A stretch of DNA of 64,000 bases from Dysidea avara (GCF_963678975.1 NC_089274.1:25767053-25831052), one strand, 5' to 3'; shown: positions 1-38,904, counted from the stretch's first letter. Program-made: numbers and translations. The notes: generated from the letters alone by a model not told the origin.

Positions 1-1640
1 ATCGGTGGCTGAGTTCAGCCATCCAGCATCTTTTAAAGTTGATAACTAGCTAGGGCAGTCTAAGGAAATTTTAGCTAGTTATCCAATTAAAATTGAAATT
101 TGCCTCTTTTAAAGACTATTTTTAGGAAATGTAAAGGCAATTATAGAGTAGCATTAGCATAGTACATTCAAGCATTGCCCAGTGAAAATGTGTTGGGGGA
201 CCTCCCCCTGCTTATGATTAAGTTACTAATAATTAAGACCTTAGTGACAGCTTTTGAATATTTGCATAACTCTACTGATATAATTGCCAAGTAACATTGT
301 ATACTATCATCACTAGCATGCAGAGGATGCATGTACATAAACAATTATTATGCATTAATTTTGATGATGTCTCATGGGTCATATTATATACACGAACATT
401 TAAAGCCAATTTAAGTTGAATGAGTCTACAAATTTAAACATGGCCATATCGACTGATAGCTATCAGCTAACAGAAAAGCAAATAGTATTTGAATTCACTT
501 TCATTACGTACCCACATTGTGATTCCTATAAGTAAAGTACATCTTCTGATTTCTAGGAATCTATTAGGCTAGTCTGATTGCATAATATTATAACAAAAAG
601 TGGACGCACCAATATTTCATGACTTCTGCGTATTAGAATTACCACTATACATGACTTTATTCCCAGACAGCTTGTAATCTATAGGTGAGTGCACACAGCC
701 ATGGAATTACCTTTGTCATGTGAAAAATATTGGTCTTGTTCTGCATCTTTTAAATATATAATGCATATCGCGGCTTGCATACTAGGAGCCATGCTACATT
801 ATTACATAGCTACATAGCTCAGAACTTACTATAAAGCACAATGTTCCAGCTCTATTGTGGTTTAATTTTTGTACTAATAAAGTTTGAAACATGTTGCCAT
901 AGCAGCCATAAAATATCACAAGATAACATGCCACACCCATATTGAACAAAAAGTGAAAGCATCCCAACTGTTTTCTTCCTTTCAACATTAACTTATAAAT
1001 TCTCTAGAATGAATACTTACCAGGTAACAAGGTACTGTCTGGTACATAGCTACATGAATACTTGAAAAGTCATTAACATGTAACAAACATATTGGTTGAT
1101 TGTCTGCAGTGGGTGGCTTCTGAATAACAGAACTTCTAAGTCTTGTGGTGAAATACTATACTTCAACATACATATCATGCATGTCATTTCTGTATCAACA
1201 GTTATGTAGCATATAGTACAGCAGATTTATGAAAAAATTTCTTTTGATGACTATGATAAAAGTACAAAAGTTGGCACAAAACTTGTTATAAACTTGAAAC
1301 AGTTTGGTTTTTATTTAAGGTGAATTCATCCAAAATATACTAAGACTACTTTGCCATTCATCATTTACTCATTTAAACATGGTATGGCTAAGGTACGTAG
1401 GAATACACTGCACCCATAGATGTTTATCTGTTACCGTAGAAACCAAACAGTACTAAAGAAATAAAATTACAGTAGGCTATGGTACTTTGTTGATTATTAC
1501 TATTTAAACAATATTTAGTTTGCTAAAACACCTCCAAACTCTTGTGCCAGTAATTATATTAGCCATGTCCATTTAGCTCTAAACTTATCACCATTTGGAC
1601 TTGTCACACAACCCAGAAAGATGGTACCAGTCCCAATTAG
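1..1640. other. AT-rich stretch without a recognisable gene
   Basis: I read no protein with recognisable family features, no tRNA and no clear inverted repeat here. Short open frames are AT-rich and lack conserved motifs. Confidence 0.5.
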
Positions 1641-2503
1641 CAGGGGCGGATCTAGGATTTATAAAAGGGGGGGGCTAACTCAAGGTACTAATCTCTTGGG
1701 TAGAGGTGTGCAAAGCACACTTCCCAGCATGCGAAGCATGCTGGAACTAGGGGGGTCTGGGGGCATGCCCCCCCAGGAAATTTTGAAAAATAGATGTTAA
1801 AATACTGCAATTTGGAGACATTTCCACATAAAATTCATACCTGTAGATATTTTATATACTGCCTTTAAATTATAGGTATGGCTCTCTGAAGCATTTTGCT
1901 AATGGAAAAGTTTGGGTAGGTACAGACAACCAAGTACACGATGCACCCCTCTCACAATTGTACAACACTGAATAGGTGCATGTTAGAATAATAATGTTGA
2001 AAGTGGAAAATTTTGAAATTTGAACAATACAAGATTGAATCTGAGAGCATTTTCAATGGAAATTGTGTACCTGAATTAAGTATTGCCATACATAATAGCT
2101 ACACAAGTAGATGCATGAATGAAGCCCTTTAAACAGACTAATGCACTTCATTGTATGTATAAGTGCAGGCAGATTTGGAAAAATTCCATAACAGAACCAA
2201 CTACATGTTTCCAGTGAATGCTCTATTAGAGTAGTTAGCTGACTGCTCTATTAGAGTATCTCGATCTTGTACACCTCCAATGCTGATCCGGGTCCTTGTT
2301 GCATAAACTTTAGCATAAATCCACTGATAATACCTTGGAAAGATGTTTATAAGGTGGTTTTATGAGTATTTGTATTATTAGTGATCATATAATTATGCTA
2401 AGACAAAATTTCATTATAATACTCAGCATATTGATCAAGTAAAGCCTAAAATATGAAGGGGGGGGCTTCAGCCCCCAAAGCCCCCCCCCTGGATCCGCCC
2501 CTG
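1641..2503. mobile_element. Non-autonomous TIR transposon, CAGGGGCGGAT family, 863 bp
   Basis: The left end reads CAGGGGCGGATCTAGG and the right end is its near-perfect reverse complement, CCTGGATCCGCCCCTG. Both ends continue into G/C runs. The flanking 5-bp direct repeat ATTAG (1636-1640 and 2504-2508) is the probable target-site duplication. No transposase frame is present. An internal block near 1750 (ggggtctgggggcatgc followed by a C run) recurs in the element at 49292-49590. The termini resemble hAT-type ends, but the 5-bp duplication differs from the usual 8 bp. Confidence 0.75.
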
Positions 2504-3260
2504 ATTAGTATGGGTAAACAAGGAAAGGTATATGTGTAATGCAAGTGGTGTACAAGGCAGGTTTAGGGAGGGCTGAAGTACAAATTTTTACTATGTACAT
2601 ACTTACTAGCTAGAGCTAGTGGAAGCTACACTACAGGTGCAATCACATCTTAAGCACATGTGGGAAATAAAAAGATGGAAAGAGTAAGAAGGGAAGAGCT
2701 AATCTTTTTAAGAATATCAGAGGTTAAAAAGTTGAAATACTCTAATACCACTACCCTCGTTCACTTAGTTAAAGTGGCTTACAATGCTTGTGCTCATTCA
2801 ACAAAATTCTGTCGAAACTATTTCTATATTCAATCTCATTAGGCTAAATTTGTAAAAAAATTCCTGTGGGCAATGCTTTAAGGCCTGACTTGGAAACATC
2901 CATTGCATATAGGTTAGTTACATGCTATCATTACACAACATTTAAAAACTGTGTACTTCCATAAATGAATATTAAGGTCACAAAAATTATTAACATGATA
3001 CATATTCAGTAATGGAGTCTATGAAGCCCCCTCTCCCACTTTACTAAGCAGAATTTCATTCAAGATCAAAAAATACTCACTCTAATAGAACAGTAGCTGT
3101 TGAGAGTGACACTATCCAGCTAATTGATGTATAGTATAACTGTCACTCTATGAATATATAAATTAATGGTAAAATTAAATTGAACGTTTAGGAAATATTT
3201 GTAAAACCACATTGTCCATAATGTATAGGTAATTTGTGGTCCTGAAATAATATAGTTGTT
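2504..3260. other. No gene seen
   Basis: This is AT-rich sequence with two copies of the dispersed TCTAATAGAACAGT-type motif (near 2737 and 3079-3094) and no coding signal I can support. Confidence 0.4.
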
Positions 3261-3722
3261 ATGATTTACAACCCCAAACATCTTGCAGACATCTTCAAAT
3301 TACACGTGCAGACACGTGTAGATATCTTCAAAAGGAAAATTGCTGACCAATACTATATACCACCCAAGCTGAGCAGCCTTCCACTCACTGTAGCGGCATT
3401 CAAACTCCACTTCCAACATGCCCACTTCCAAACAGCATTGTGGAAGGCTGCAGGCACGTCCTCGCTCCCAAATTTGGACCCACTGGATCAGAACTTCTAC
3501 CAGTTTTTAACCCACCAGGGCAGTTACCTGCACCGGATGAGGTGCTCAACCTCATCAGTTGTGAAAACTGGACACTTTGCTCTTGTGTTAAATTCACCCT
3601 TATACCTGCTTAGTTTATTTCAAATGTATGCATGGGACAAGCTAGCTGCCAAAACCCAAAGAAAGCAGACAGTGATGACAGTGGCAATGAAGAATCTGCA
3701 TAGCCAAGCAAGAAAGAACTGA
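3261..3722 (+). pseudogene. Decayed ORF of possible mobile-element origin, 153 codons
   Basis: The frame has the ring of real protein in its first 90 codons (PPKLSSLPLTVAAFKLHFQH, then TALWKAAG and LPNLDPLDQNF). This recalls the LPPT..L..H..RA.YQ...W pattern seen in repeated, uncharacterised proteins associated with mobile elements in cnidarians and sponges. The C-terminal third looks unrelated. No catalytic motif, neighbouring exon or repeat boundary was identified. It may be a chance frame; a decayed fragment is my preferred reading. Confidence 0.35.
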
Positions 3723-6600
3723 GCATGTAAACCATGGGATACCTCAGTTTTCTGAATTTCAGTATATTTTTTGTTCGTAATGTAATCATCTTGGCTTCTG
3801 CATTACCTTTGCAAGCATAAAATTGTTTAAAATTCCGATGTATCTATAATTGCATAGACTTTCAGTATTAGTATTATTAATGGTCATTACATAATAGCAA
3901 CAGTTATAGGCTCAAGGCCTTTGAATTTGTCCATATCCTGTTATACATAGTCCAATAATTATCAAGTCTATTCTTAAATGGCTGTCACTACATAATTTGG
4001 GAGGTTGTTCCAAGGGTTAATCACATGGTTCGAAAAGTACTCTGCCTTATTTGTAAATATGAGACAGTAAAAAATGTGTCCTCTGGTTGGTAAGTCTTTG
4101 TTTAGAGTAAAGAAGGAAGTGCAATTAACATCACTCACATCATTCACTTTTTGAATGCTACATCAAAATGCTCAATGTTTCACATCTGGCACTCTCCAGA
4201 TTTAGAATCAACACAAAAAATTAGTCTAGAAAAAGGTAAAAACTTATGTTATACTCTAAAACAAGGTCATCTGAGGCCGGTATAGCCTGGACCATATAAG
4301 GAAGTTAAATGTAAAAATGAAAATACTGCAAGGCAAGTTTTGGTCCAAACTGTTTGTTGCTATCACAAATCTATGAGTATAAAACTGGACTCACCAAAAC
4401 AATTTTATCACAATTCCCTAATAACATGAGCCACAAGTGATAATAATGATGCTCAAGATGTTCTTAGCTCTATATGAGATGTCTCTTTATAAAATCACTT
4501 GATAGTACTGCTGAGTCTTCAATATAAGGCTAACACATTATTTACTTTCCTTCTACATATATGCTGCAAAATGACTGTTCAATTAGAGTGGTTTACAGTG
4601 GAATCTGACACTCAGGACACTTGAAAATGTGGACAACTGCATAATCTGGACAGTTTGTAATGATCCTAAAGCATCCTACTGATAATCAGGACACCTTGAT
4701 AATCAGGACACCTTGATAATCAGGACACTTTTGGTTGGTCTCAAGGTGTCCTTAATATACAAGTTACTATACAAACAAGATTTAGTTATACTAAATACTT
4801 CACAAAATCTGCCCTGGCAAAATCAAATCAATAATTACTGTAATGTCTGTCCAGCTGCATTTTAAATTCATTTACAGAAGGAATATACAATAGATTGGGG
4901 TAGTGATTTCCAGTCATTGATTACTGTTACTATAGAAATTAGATTTTGTGTATGAATTAGTATGAGACTTGAACAATTTCTTTGTGTGACCACTTATTGC
5001 AAGTTAAAAAAATAATGATTATGAGTTTAATGCAAGTACATACATCAAATCATTCCTTTGTTGACAGTGTTGTAAAGATGGTATAGGTTTAGAGATGTCT
5101 TGATCTGTTATAAATTAATGTATATATAGATGCTGGGGCTTTTATGCTGTATTCTTTCAAGTTTATGATTGTATATAATTATTTCAAACATTTCAGTGCA
5201 CAAGTTAAAATAGTCTAATGGTTCATGTAGTATATCATGATGAAGAAAAGAAATGTTCAATTTTTAAGAAGATTATGTTCAAAAGATCTTCAAAAAGTTG
5301 ACTAATGTGCATGAAGGGTGCTCCTGACAACTGTTTAACATAAAACTTTCTCAATTAGAATGATACTGAAAGGGGAAATATGCTAGTCATTCGAAGGTAA
5401 ACTATCTATCCACTCCATTTGTAGTGTCTGTCCCATATACACTGAGGATATATGACTTGTGATAATTCACCAACAATTTCCCACCTGTTGTGGGGTAGGT
5501 GGGGCAGGGCATATTATAAACACTGATTTTTAATTGTACAATTAATTGGGATTTGCATAGCATGAAATTGCTCCCAGGAGTTTGGTTAAATCACGGGGTG
5601 GTAGACATTGTGCTAACAGTGCTGTTGTACAAAGTTGTGCTTGTATATTGTCTTTTTAGACCAGTATCTCTCTATATAGTTAAGCATGCATACATGTATC
5701 TTACTGGTGCAATAGGGTTGGGTGGTATGTTAATCGTCTAATAGTGTTGTGAAGTATAATGGCTCTTACATCATCCTGGGGCTCGTGAAGGGTAGTATAT
5801 ACAGTGCTTTGAGGGACCATTTTTTTGTTTGATGTCTTTTAAAGATTGTCCAAAGCAAATTACAGATGGTATATACTGCTTTGATGTTCTGGTTTCACAT
5901 TGAATGTGTTGTGGAATACAAACAAATTTGGATATCTTGTCTTCATCCTGGATACATTATCATACAAAACGGTAGTACTGTATATTAGGGATCATGTAGG
6001 TTTGCATTTTCTGACAAAACAATACAATACTGACCTGAGACTAGCCTTGCAATACTTTCGTGGTGCCTTGGCAGTATTGGATAGGCATACCCAAGCCCAA
6101 AAGTGCCTTCAGAAACTCTTCCAATGAGTTGCTACAAATTTTTTTAAAAAAATTATAGAATTTTCTACTGATTGACTTACTAATGCCTTCAACCAAGTAA
6201 CTGCTAAGGCTATGGGCTTGAAATTTTCACTGTTAAACGTCACTTCAGCCTGACAGGTACCTTTTGGCATATGTATGCACAATGGGCTTTATCTTTGTCC
6301 TCCTTTATGTCCCATTCATAGCTCAAGGTGTTGATTTGTGGTAGCACATAGCTAGTCGATTCACTATTTTTGTAATGGAACTATTCATCTTTTCAGTAGT
6401 AACTATAGATCTAGATCGATTGCAGAGGCGCTTCTCAAACTGCTCTTCATTTGTAACGCTGTGTAACAGACTGAACATATAGCTAAAAACGAAGTGTAAT
6501 GGTCACTTCACTTTAATTTTTAACCAGTAATCATGATTTAATGCTGACCTATATCTAAATGTCAATTTGACTTATCTACACATATTTTTGTAGTGTCTGA
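3723..6600. other. Non-coding, AT-rich; only the short tandem repeat noted separately
   Basis: No exon-like coding stretch with family features was recognised on either strand. One dispersed-motif copy (GACTGTTCAATTAGAGT) lies at about 4573. Confidence 0.4.
4680..4730. repeat. 17-bp tandem repeat, three copies
   Basis: TGATAATCAGGACACCT is repeated head to tail at 4680, 4697 and 4714, the last copy ending in TT. A related single copy occurs at about 17548-17572 in intron 11 of copine A. The surrounding text (CAGTGGAATCTGACACTCAG at about 4597) resembles the ends of pogo/Tigger-type elements, but no matching right end was found. Confidence 0.6.
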
Positions 6601-6715
6601 GGATTTCAAAGAATGGTCAACTCTATCTTATATGTCTAGTCAGACTGGGACCCTGTGTTGCTGGTGCCAGAGCCAGTGTCTAGTCACTATAGTATCTACA
6701 ACTTCTATGCGCATA

Positions 6716-7376
6716 CATTAGTGGTACTATACCAAATCAAGACACATGGTAGTGTGTCGTGTGGCCAAGAAAGCCAGCACACCACACCATGAGTATATTG
6801 ACAGGAAGAAAGAAAACAGCCTTTTCATGCGTGCATAGCTCCATGACCCCTTCTCCAAAGCACACCATTTTTGCATTATAACTGTCTGCCGCCATACAGT
6901 AAATTTGATTAAATTCGCAACAGCCATTTGCGAGATAAGGACATTCAAAGTTCCGTTTTAATTTTTTTGTTTTTTTCTTCTTATGCCGTATTGGGGCTAT
7001 GGGGCTTCAATTTATTTTTGCACACTTTGCTAAAATTACTATAAAACTCAAACATGTAACTTGATTGCCTCGATCTTTGGCACAAATAAAGAGCGTGTAA
7101 TGGTGGATTCATGTACCAAGTTTGCTGTGAATCTGAGGAATATTCAAGGAGTTATGAGCGTTTATTCATGTAAAAAAAAATCTAACTTCTGTCGCGGCTA
7201 CAGGGTAAACTGAGTATAGGAATAACTTTAATATCGGTGTGTAGATAGGCTGATCATTGTAGCAGTGCCTTTCACAACGGGGTAAAAACGGTGTACAAAA
7301 AGTGTCGGAAAAAAAATCTCACCAGGGGCCTCCATACCTAACACCTGCATCCTTAACTACTGAACCATTGCTACCT
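6716..7376 (-). mobile_element. Possible tRNA-derived SINE, antisense
   Basis: Read on the - strand, 7376-7315 has an A-box-like TGGTTCAGTAGTTAAGG and then CCCCTGGTGAGA, as in the 3' half of a tRNA whose B box has decayed. It is followed by a T-rich stretch and about 550 bp of non-coding body ending near a symmetric block around 6740-6790. There is no second copy in the window to define the limits, so they are approximate. Confidence 0.3.
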
Positions 7377-7684
7377 TGGCCGATCACCTCACTTAATTTT
7401 TGCTTTATAAATGAAATTTCTAGTTGAAATCTGCTTATAATCAAACATTTGTAATGTCATAGATCTACCAATAGAAGTACTAGATTGTGTTTCAGAATAT
7501 TCTATGTATGTTCTATTGAAGTCTTCAAAAAAATGTGCACTCTATTAGAGTATTACAATAACATTATCAAATATTGAATTAAATCATGCAATGAAAAACG
7601 TGTATAAGTCTGTCTTCAATAACCATCATTGTATCTGCATAGAAAAGAAGAAATGTGAGTAAAAACAAACCTCAAAGTCAGCAA

Positions 7685-7855
7685 AGCCTGGATGAAAAAA
7701 GTTGTAAATCAAAGGTGGCAGCCAAGAAATGGCTGCAATGATGTTAATGATAATTTTTTTTAATAATGGCTGTGTGCATTGTTAAAATTTATTAGCATTA
7801 ACATCATTGCAGCTATTTCTTGGCCGCCACCTTTGATTTCACAACTTTTTTTGTG
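7685..7855. mobile_element. Hairpin MITE with arms of about 65 bp
   Basis: The left arm (about 7700-7760, AAATCAAAGGTGGCAGCCAA and onward to GATGTTAATGATAA) pairs with the right arm (about 7795-7850, containing CATTGCAGCTATTTCTTGGC and ACCTTTGATTTCACAACTTT). The loop is AT-rich. A diverged relative lies at about 40785-40930, sharing CATTGCAGCCATTTCTTGG and GATTTCACAACTTTTT. Confidence 0.65.
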
Positions 7856-7859
7856 TGGA

Positions 7860-8995
7860 TTATCAGTTACATGCCTGTATGAAGGCATTGGACAAACTGC
7901 AAATGTCCGTAATATTGGTACCAATTTCATATGTCATGTTGTACTGCTCCAAAGAACCATCATAACATATTTGGCATTACGAAACAATCCACATCTCACT
8001 TGGCTAGTTATCCCAATCAGTCTTCATACCAAACAACCTCAGCTCACAAACTGGACCTGATTGTGTGTGAAAACTACACAGCCATTGACCATGGCCGGAC
8101 AGCAAACTTGGGATGCAGGCTGGTACATATGCTATACACTCAGTTGGATGACCAGTACCACCAGTAAGAACTCATGTGTCACTACAAACTTCTACTAGTC
8201 ACTTCTTCCTAACAGCCAGTAACTGTTCTGTCGAACCCCTAGCCTGCAGTACTCAGTAGCCTCTTTCAATATTCTTCTGCTATTATCTTAGTAAGGCCAA
8301 CAATTGTAAATGCCTTGTTTCCTGTCCTAATCAGACAAAAAATACCATGCTGGCGGGCAGTTATATTGTTAAAATAATATCAAGAATATTAAAGGAAGCC
8401 CATTAACTCCAAATAGCTTCTCTTTTTTTTTGTCTTAAATTCAGGAGACTAAATTCAAGGTTAGCTGTAATTTGAAAGATTTTACTAAGATTCAAACCTC
8501 TAAAAAGTTAGATTTGAAGTGTTGCAGTGTTTCCTGAGCAGCCAGAAAGGCGGCATTTACATAGAGAGCTGCTGGGTTTGCCATGCTCGTGGTGACACAT
8601 GCTATATAGCTACAGTACTGTACTTACTAGCCTGACTCTATACCATCAACTTCAACAGTATGAATTTTTCAAATGTTTTACACATTACAGTACTAAGCTA
8701 ATAACAGATTGAGAATGGGACTCGTGTTCAGTTTACCAATGGCTACTTGAAGGATTCACTGCTAGTATTAGGCCGGATGCAATGCACTAAATAACATCAG
8801 AAACTCACATCAGAGTCCACCTATCCAATAACTTAGTCTTCATCCCAATAACATGACCACACAACTGAACTCCCTGCCAGTATTAACTGTTTCTCATCCA
8901 GATTTAGTTCCATGCAGGCAGGTGGCCATTTATTATTAAAGAAAATACTCAAATTGAAAAATAAATTTTTAAAACTCCAAATCAAGCTGTCTAAT
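7860..8995. other. No gene seen
   Basis: Two overlapping short open frames around 7931-8167 lack recognisable domains. No repeat boundary was visible. Confidence 0.35.
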
Positions 8996-8998
8996 ACT

Positions 8999-9398
8999 TT
9001 TCTCACGTCAAAGATAGACCACTTCCATACTGCCAGTTGATACACTTGCGACCAGGATCAGGAAGTTTGATCGTCGAAATCTCGCCTTGATCGCTTGATT
9101 TCATCTATAAAAGAGCCTTGATTCTTGATCGTCTACCGTAAAATCTCGTGTTTGGTAAAAGTTAGCTTTCAAAGGTGCTTGGTCGTCACTTTTAGTTTTA
9201 CGGACATCTTGATTGCTTGAGTCACTGTACAAAAAAGCCTTTTGATCGCTTGATTGAATCTTGATCCCGGTGTTTCAACAGACAGTATTGAAGCATAGAA
9301 TTGAAGTGACTACCCCTTGATAGACGACTTGCTCAAGTCTGTGCTAGCACAGACGAGAGCACAGACTTGAGCAAGCCGTCTATCTTTGACGTGAGAAA
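8999..9398. mobile_element. TIR element of about 400 bp upstream of copine A
   Basis: The left end TTCTCACGTCAAAGATAGAC (from about 8999) is repeated as its reverse complement GTCTATCTTTGACGTGAGAA (to about 9397). The right side includes a second, tighter hairpin (9319-9384). The interior repeats TTGATCGCTTGATT-like words (about 9095, 9215, 9243). The right end is about 265 bp upstream of the copine A ATG, so it may contribute to the promoter. Confidence 0.55.
9319..9384. repeat. 27-bp arm hairpin upstream of copine A
   Basis: The arms 9319-9345 and 9358-9384 are reverse complements with one mismatch (GATAGACGACTTGCTCAAGT against its partner) around a 12-nt loop. Confidence 0.8.
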
Positions 9399-9663
9399 CC
9401 CGTCGATACTTTTAATTAATAAGGGAACGACTCTCCTCTACGCATGGTATCAGAGTTGTTCACCCTTTAGATAGCTACTTACTGGTCATGCTCACCCTTC
9501 ATGAACTGCATCCGAGTCCTCTATTAGAGATTACGTGCTGAAAACTGTCCGCGCTCCGTAATCTAGATAATGCGGCGAGATCACGCCACAACAAAGTAAA
9601 TAGGATGTAGGCGAGTAATAAATGACGGTGTAAATAAATATTTATCAAGGCCTATCTTCGACA

Positions 9664-23166
<13,503 letters not shown>

Positions 23167-23326
23167 CTGGCTGTATACCAATCAGTGTATGTCTGTAAAT
23201 TTTGTGTTATTTTTGTATACAATTTTTATTATCACAATTATTTTTCTATAATTATGTTACATGTCACGTAAGTATACGGATAAATCATTATTAAAGGTGT
23301 GTGCGTGTGCAGGCGGTACAAAAATT

Positions 23327-30657
<7,331 letters not shown>

Positions 30658-32715
30658 TTTTAAAGCAGCTAGTTTATTGTGTTGTGTGTATGTGCATAGA
30701 ATTTTAAAATATAGTTGTTAATCATTTATCCTTAAGTCTATTAGTGAGTGAATACAACCAACCAATATAGATTTAATATTCAAAGCTTACCACTCTCTAG
30801 AACCACAAGTTTGAAATTCCATACATTTCCGGTGACAGTTGGTCAGTGTTACATATGGAAAATGGTGGTAATTATGCATTCATTGCTTTCCACTCTTCGA
30901 TGTGTTTGTGGTAAAATTATCTGTTGTACTGACTTGTTGGTTTACTTTTTAAGCCAAAAAAGAAATTTACACAGTCTAGTTTTAATCTAACTCCATAGTT
31001 GTAATTCTATGCATAGTCTTCAAATTTTGTAAACAAGATATTCCATACTTCTGTTATACACTTGCAAGTGTATTCTATGGAAGTAATTATCTTCCTTAAA
31101 TGAGTGCAGGGGGAGGAGTATTCACTTAATTTCTAAGATAAATTGCAGCAATTTTGGTCTGCAGGCATATAGCAACATCATCTTCAAATCTGTTTCCATT
31201 GTTTTTGAAGATACACTGTGCAACAATCCATTGCAAGAGGAGTTCACAAAATTGCTGTGCATGCAAGAAGACTATAATATTTAATGTACAATGACAAAAG
31301 CTTTGTAATAGCACCAAAATTTGTGCATGCATGGTTTTCACTGAGATTAATACCAAACAAGTTCAATATCACAACAACTACAATGTATACATATATTATA
31401 TTATACGTTTTTGTCATTGGCTACATGAGAGGAAGCAGTACTTTATGGCAGTAACTATGTGTACTGTGATTAACAGATTCTCAGTTGTGCTAGAGGTCAA
31501 GCACTATCTACTGTAGTGGTCAAGTCCATGCAAAGCCACTATATAGTCAGAGTTTGGAACAGTTTTCCAAACCAGTTAAGTATCTGCATAATACACATTG
31601 ATTAATGTTTAGCTTATTATATTGAACTCGTATAGTGCATGTTGTACAGTGTCATAACAAGTTAGTAAAAGATTCAACAGTTCCTACAACTGCAGCTGAT
31701 AAATTGTTCCATTTTGAAACGATGTCTGGAAAGAATCAAAGCTGTGTTTGTAAGTATTAATTCTTGAAAATGGAATGGATCAACAGAAACACAATACCGT
31801 GCATGCTGGAAAATAAACCTGTAGTGTGCCACATGTTAGAACTAATGTTCTTCCAGCACACATAATAGCTCTCCAATTTTCTGCTTGATAGCTATCTTCT
31901 TTATGATTATGCACTGGTGTATTATGTCATGAACTTGAAGATCTAGAGAAATGAAAATTTAGTAAGGATATGTCAACTTGATTAGTTGTTTCACAGGCCA
32001 CCCTTTTCATAGGTTAAATAAGTTAAAAGGGAAGCTACAATAGACCCTGAATTATATTACATATGTGACTGGATAACTGACTCCTGGCAAGCTGTCTGGG
32101 AATTACTGCAATTCAATATGGTTTCAGTATCAAAATTCTGACTCCTTATTTTCGCAGGCTCATGGGTCCTCAAAGTGGGATGAGTAATAACGATTACTCC
32201 TTCTGTGTAGTCATGCAGTTCAATTAGTTATGGGTTGAATGTACGTACAGTAGTAGGAATTGCATATTCCAGGCTGTGTGACTCCCTTAAGACATGTCTA
32301 TAGACCAAAAGAAATTTGAGGATGAAGTCTCCACTGGTCTCATTTTTTAATTCTGCATTTTATAGTTCGTTTTGATGCACTGCATTTACAGGATTGTCCA
32401 TCTCTTAATACAACGATAACAGAACATAACCTGTTGATAAAAAGTATCATCAGAAGATTTATGAATAATATCAGCAGAATCTACGGAGGGAATATTGATG
32501 GCACTTCAAGCAACATACTGTACATAACATGTTTAAGAATCTCAGCAAGTGCTGGATTATTGGTTACTATGATAGATGTACTGAGCTAAAACTGAAACTT
32601 CTATCACCTTCTGAATCTGATAGGTTAATGTAGACACTTATACCTTGTGACGCCATCACATTCTTCCACAAAACCATATACTGGATATGACATATTAGTG
32701 CATTCATTGTGGTAC
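30658..32715. other. Copine B 3' flank; no further gene seen
   Basis: This is AT-rich sequence. The open frames here show no family features. No AATAAA was found close behind the copine B stop. Confidence 0.4.
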
Positions 32716-32722
32716 TATAAAA
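32716..32722 (+). promoter_or_regulatory. TATA-like box of the short-chain collagen gene
   Basis: TATAAAA lies 51 bp upstream of the ATG at 32773. The spacing leaves room for a start site about 30 bp downstream and a short leader. This is inferred from position only. Confidence 0.5.
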
Positions 32723-32772
32723 TGCATCTTTGTTGTCTCCATTGCTACTATTATCAAATTTATTGAGTAAAA

Positions 32773-33869
32773 ATGACTGCTACAAACAGTGGCTTGATCA
32801 TTACTTTGGTTTTAGTTCTACTGTGTTTGGGAAGTGCAATTGTGTTTGTGGGTGGCTGGTATTTCCAGTCATCACTGGTTGAATTGAGAGAACAGTTTGT
32901 GGCTCAACAACAAGAGCAGAAGACACAGATGGTAGAAGAGTTTGCACAGCAGAGGATAAAAATTGAGATACAAGCTGAAAAAATACAACAACTCAACAAA
33001 CAACTTAACCTGCTGCAACTACAAATTATCCAACATCAACCAACAGTGAGTTGGCTTATACCAGTAACTATGTACATTAGTAACTCTATATGTATTTGCT
33101 ATAGAGTAATGACCAGTTCACCAATGAACCTCTCAATACTAACTATACCACAAAACAACATACTGTAATGAAAAGATCTACCAGTTACACTGATAGTACA
33201 GTTGAAATCCTTAGAGGAAGAGATGGCCGAGATGGTAGGGATGGAGAAGCAGGTCCCAGGGGACTGACTGGACCTCCTGGACCTAAGGGAGACACAGGAG
33301 CTGCTGGTCCTAAGGGAGAAGGAGCAGGTGGAGTGGTGTATGTGCGTTGGGGCCATAACTCTTGTCCAGACAGTGGAGCACAACTAGTATACTCTGGCAG
33401 AGCTGGTGGGTCACATTATACTCATCAAGGAGGTGGTGGTAATCCACAGTGTCTACCACTTGACCCAAACTACCTCAAGACAATTAGTGGAAATCAAAAT
33501 CATGCCTATATTTATGGAGCAGAGTATGAACACACAAATGGACTAGTAACAAATTCACACAGTACAGATGTAGTATGTGCAGTATGTTATGTTCCTACAA
33601 GAAATGTTGTTTACATGTTACCAGCTAAGTATACTTGTCCAACAGGCTGGACCAGAGAATATTACGGTTACTTGATGAGTGAACGGCATGTACATCACCG
33701 ATCAACATTCTCCTGTATTGATCACAGTATCACATCAGTAATTGGTTCAACTGATAATCACAATGGTTTCCTGTTCTATCCAGTAGAAGGAGTATGTGGA
33801 TCACTACCATGTACTAATGGTCATTATGATCGATCTAAAGAACTTTCTTGTGCTGTGTGCACCAAGTAG
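32773..33869 (+). CDS. Membrane-anchored short-chain (spongin-type) collagen-like protein, 2 exons, 345 aa
   Basis: The exons are 32773-33045 and 33105-33869, with a 59-nt phase-0 intron (gtgagt...atag). The N-terminus has six residues, then a hydrophobic segment (about 7-31, rich in Leu/Val/Ile), so a type II membrane anchor or uncleaved signal is likely. A Gln/Glu-rich heptad-like stretch (about 35-87) should form a coiled coil that could trimerise the chain. About twelve uninterrupted Gly-X-Y triplets follow (about 129-164, starting GRDGRDGRDGEAG). The C-terminal domain of about 180 residues has VYVRWG, SCPDSGAQLVYSG, AGGSHYTHQGGG, CAVCYVP, CPTGWTREYYGYLM, PVEGVCGSLPC and CAVCTK. That pattern matches the C-terminal domain known from freshwater sponge short-chain collagen C4. 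The product probably sits at the cell surface or in the matrix. The ATG at 33168 is internal. A TATA-like box lies about 50 bp upstream of the start. Confidence 0.87.
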
Positions 33870-34254
33870 ACTTCAATGATGATACTTGACAATGCCAAGA
33901 TTACACATTCACTCACACAGTATAAAGTTTGCTAAATAGCTATTGGCCTTCTAATTTTATGATATATATGCATAATACATGTATATGCGCATGTGTAGTC
34001 AAGTGCCATTGTAACTTTATGAACCAGGAAAAAACGTAATTGACAGTATAAATTATAATTATAAATCTGCACGTGCAGCTTTACTGTGTATCAAATAATA
34101 AGGCATCCATGTGCATTGATTGTATATATATAAACTGCTGATGTAATGCACATATTTATCCCATGTGCACATCATTCTCTTGTGTGTGTGTGTGAGGCAG
34201 CACCTTGTCTCATTTAGTGGTGTTATATAGAATCGTTGTGAACATTTAGTTCTG

Positions 34255-38880
<4,626 letters not shown>

Positions 38881-38904
38881 TGTATGTGTGTCAAAGGTCA
38901 GTTT

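Noticed and set aside
33168-33869. Collagen-like protein starting at the Met at 33168
   Set aside because: The frame continues upstream through a clean 59-nt intron into an exon with a membrane segment and coiled coil, and a TATA-like box lies before that exon.
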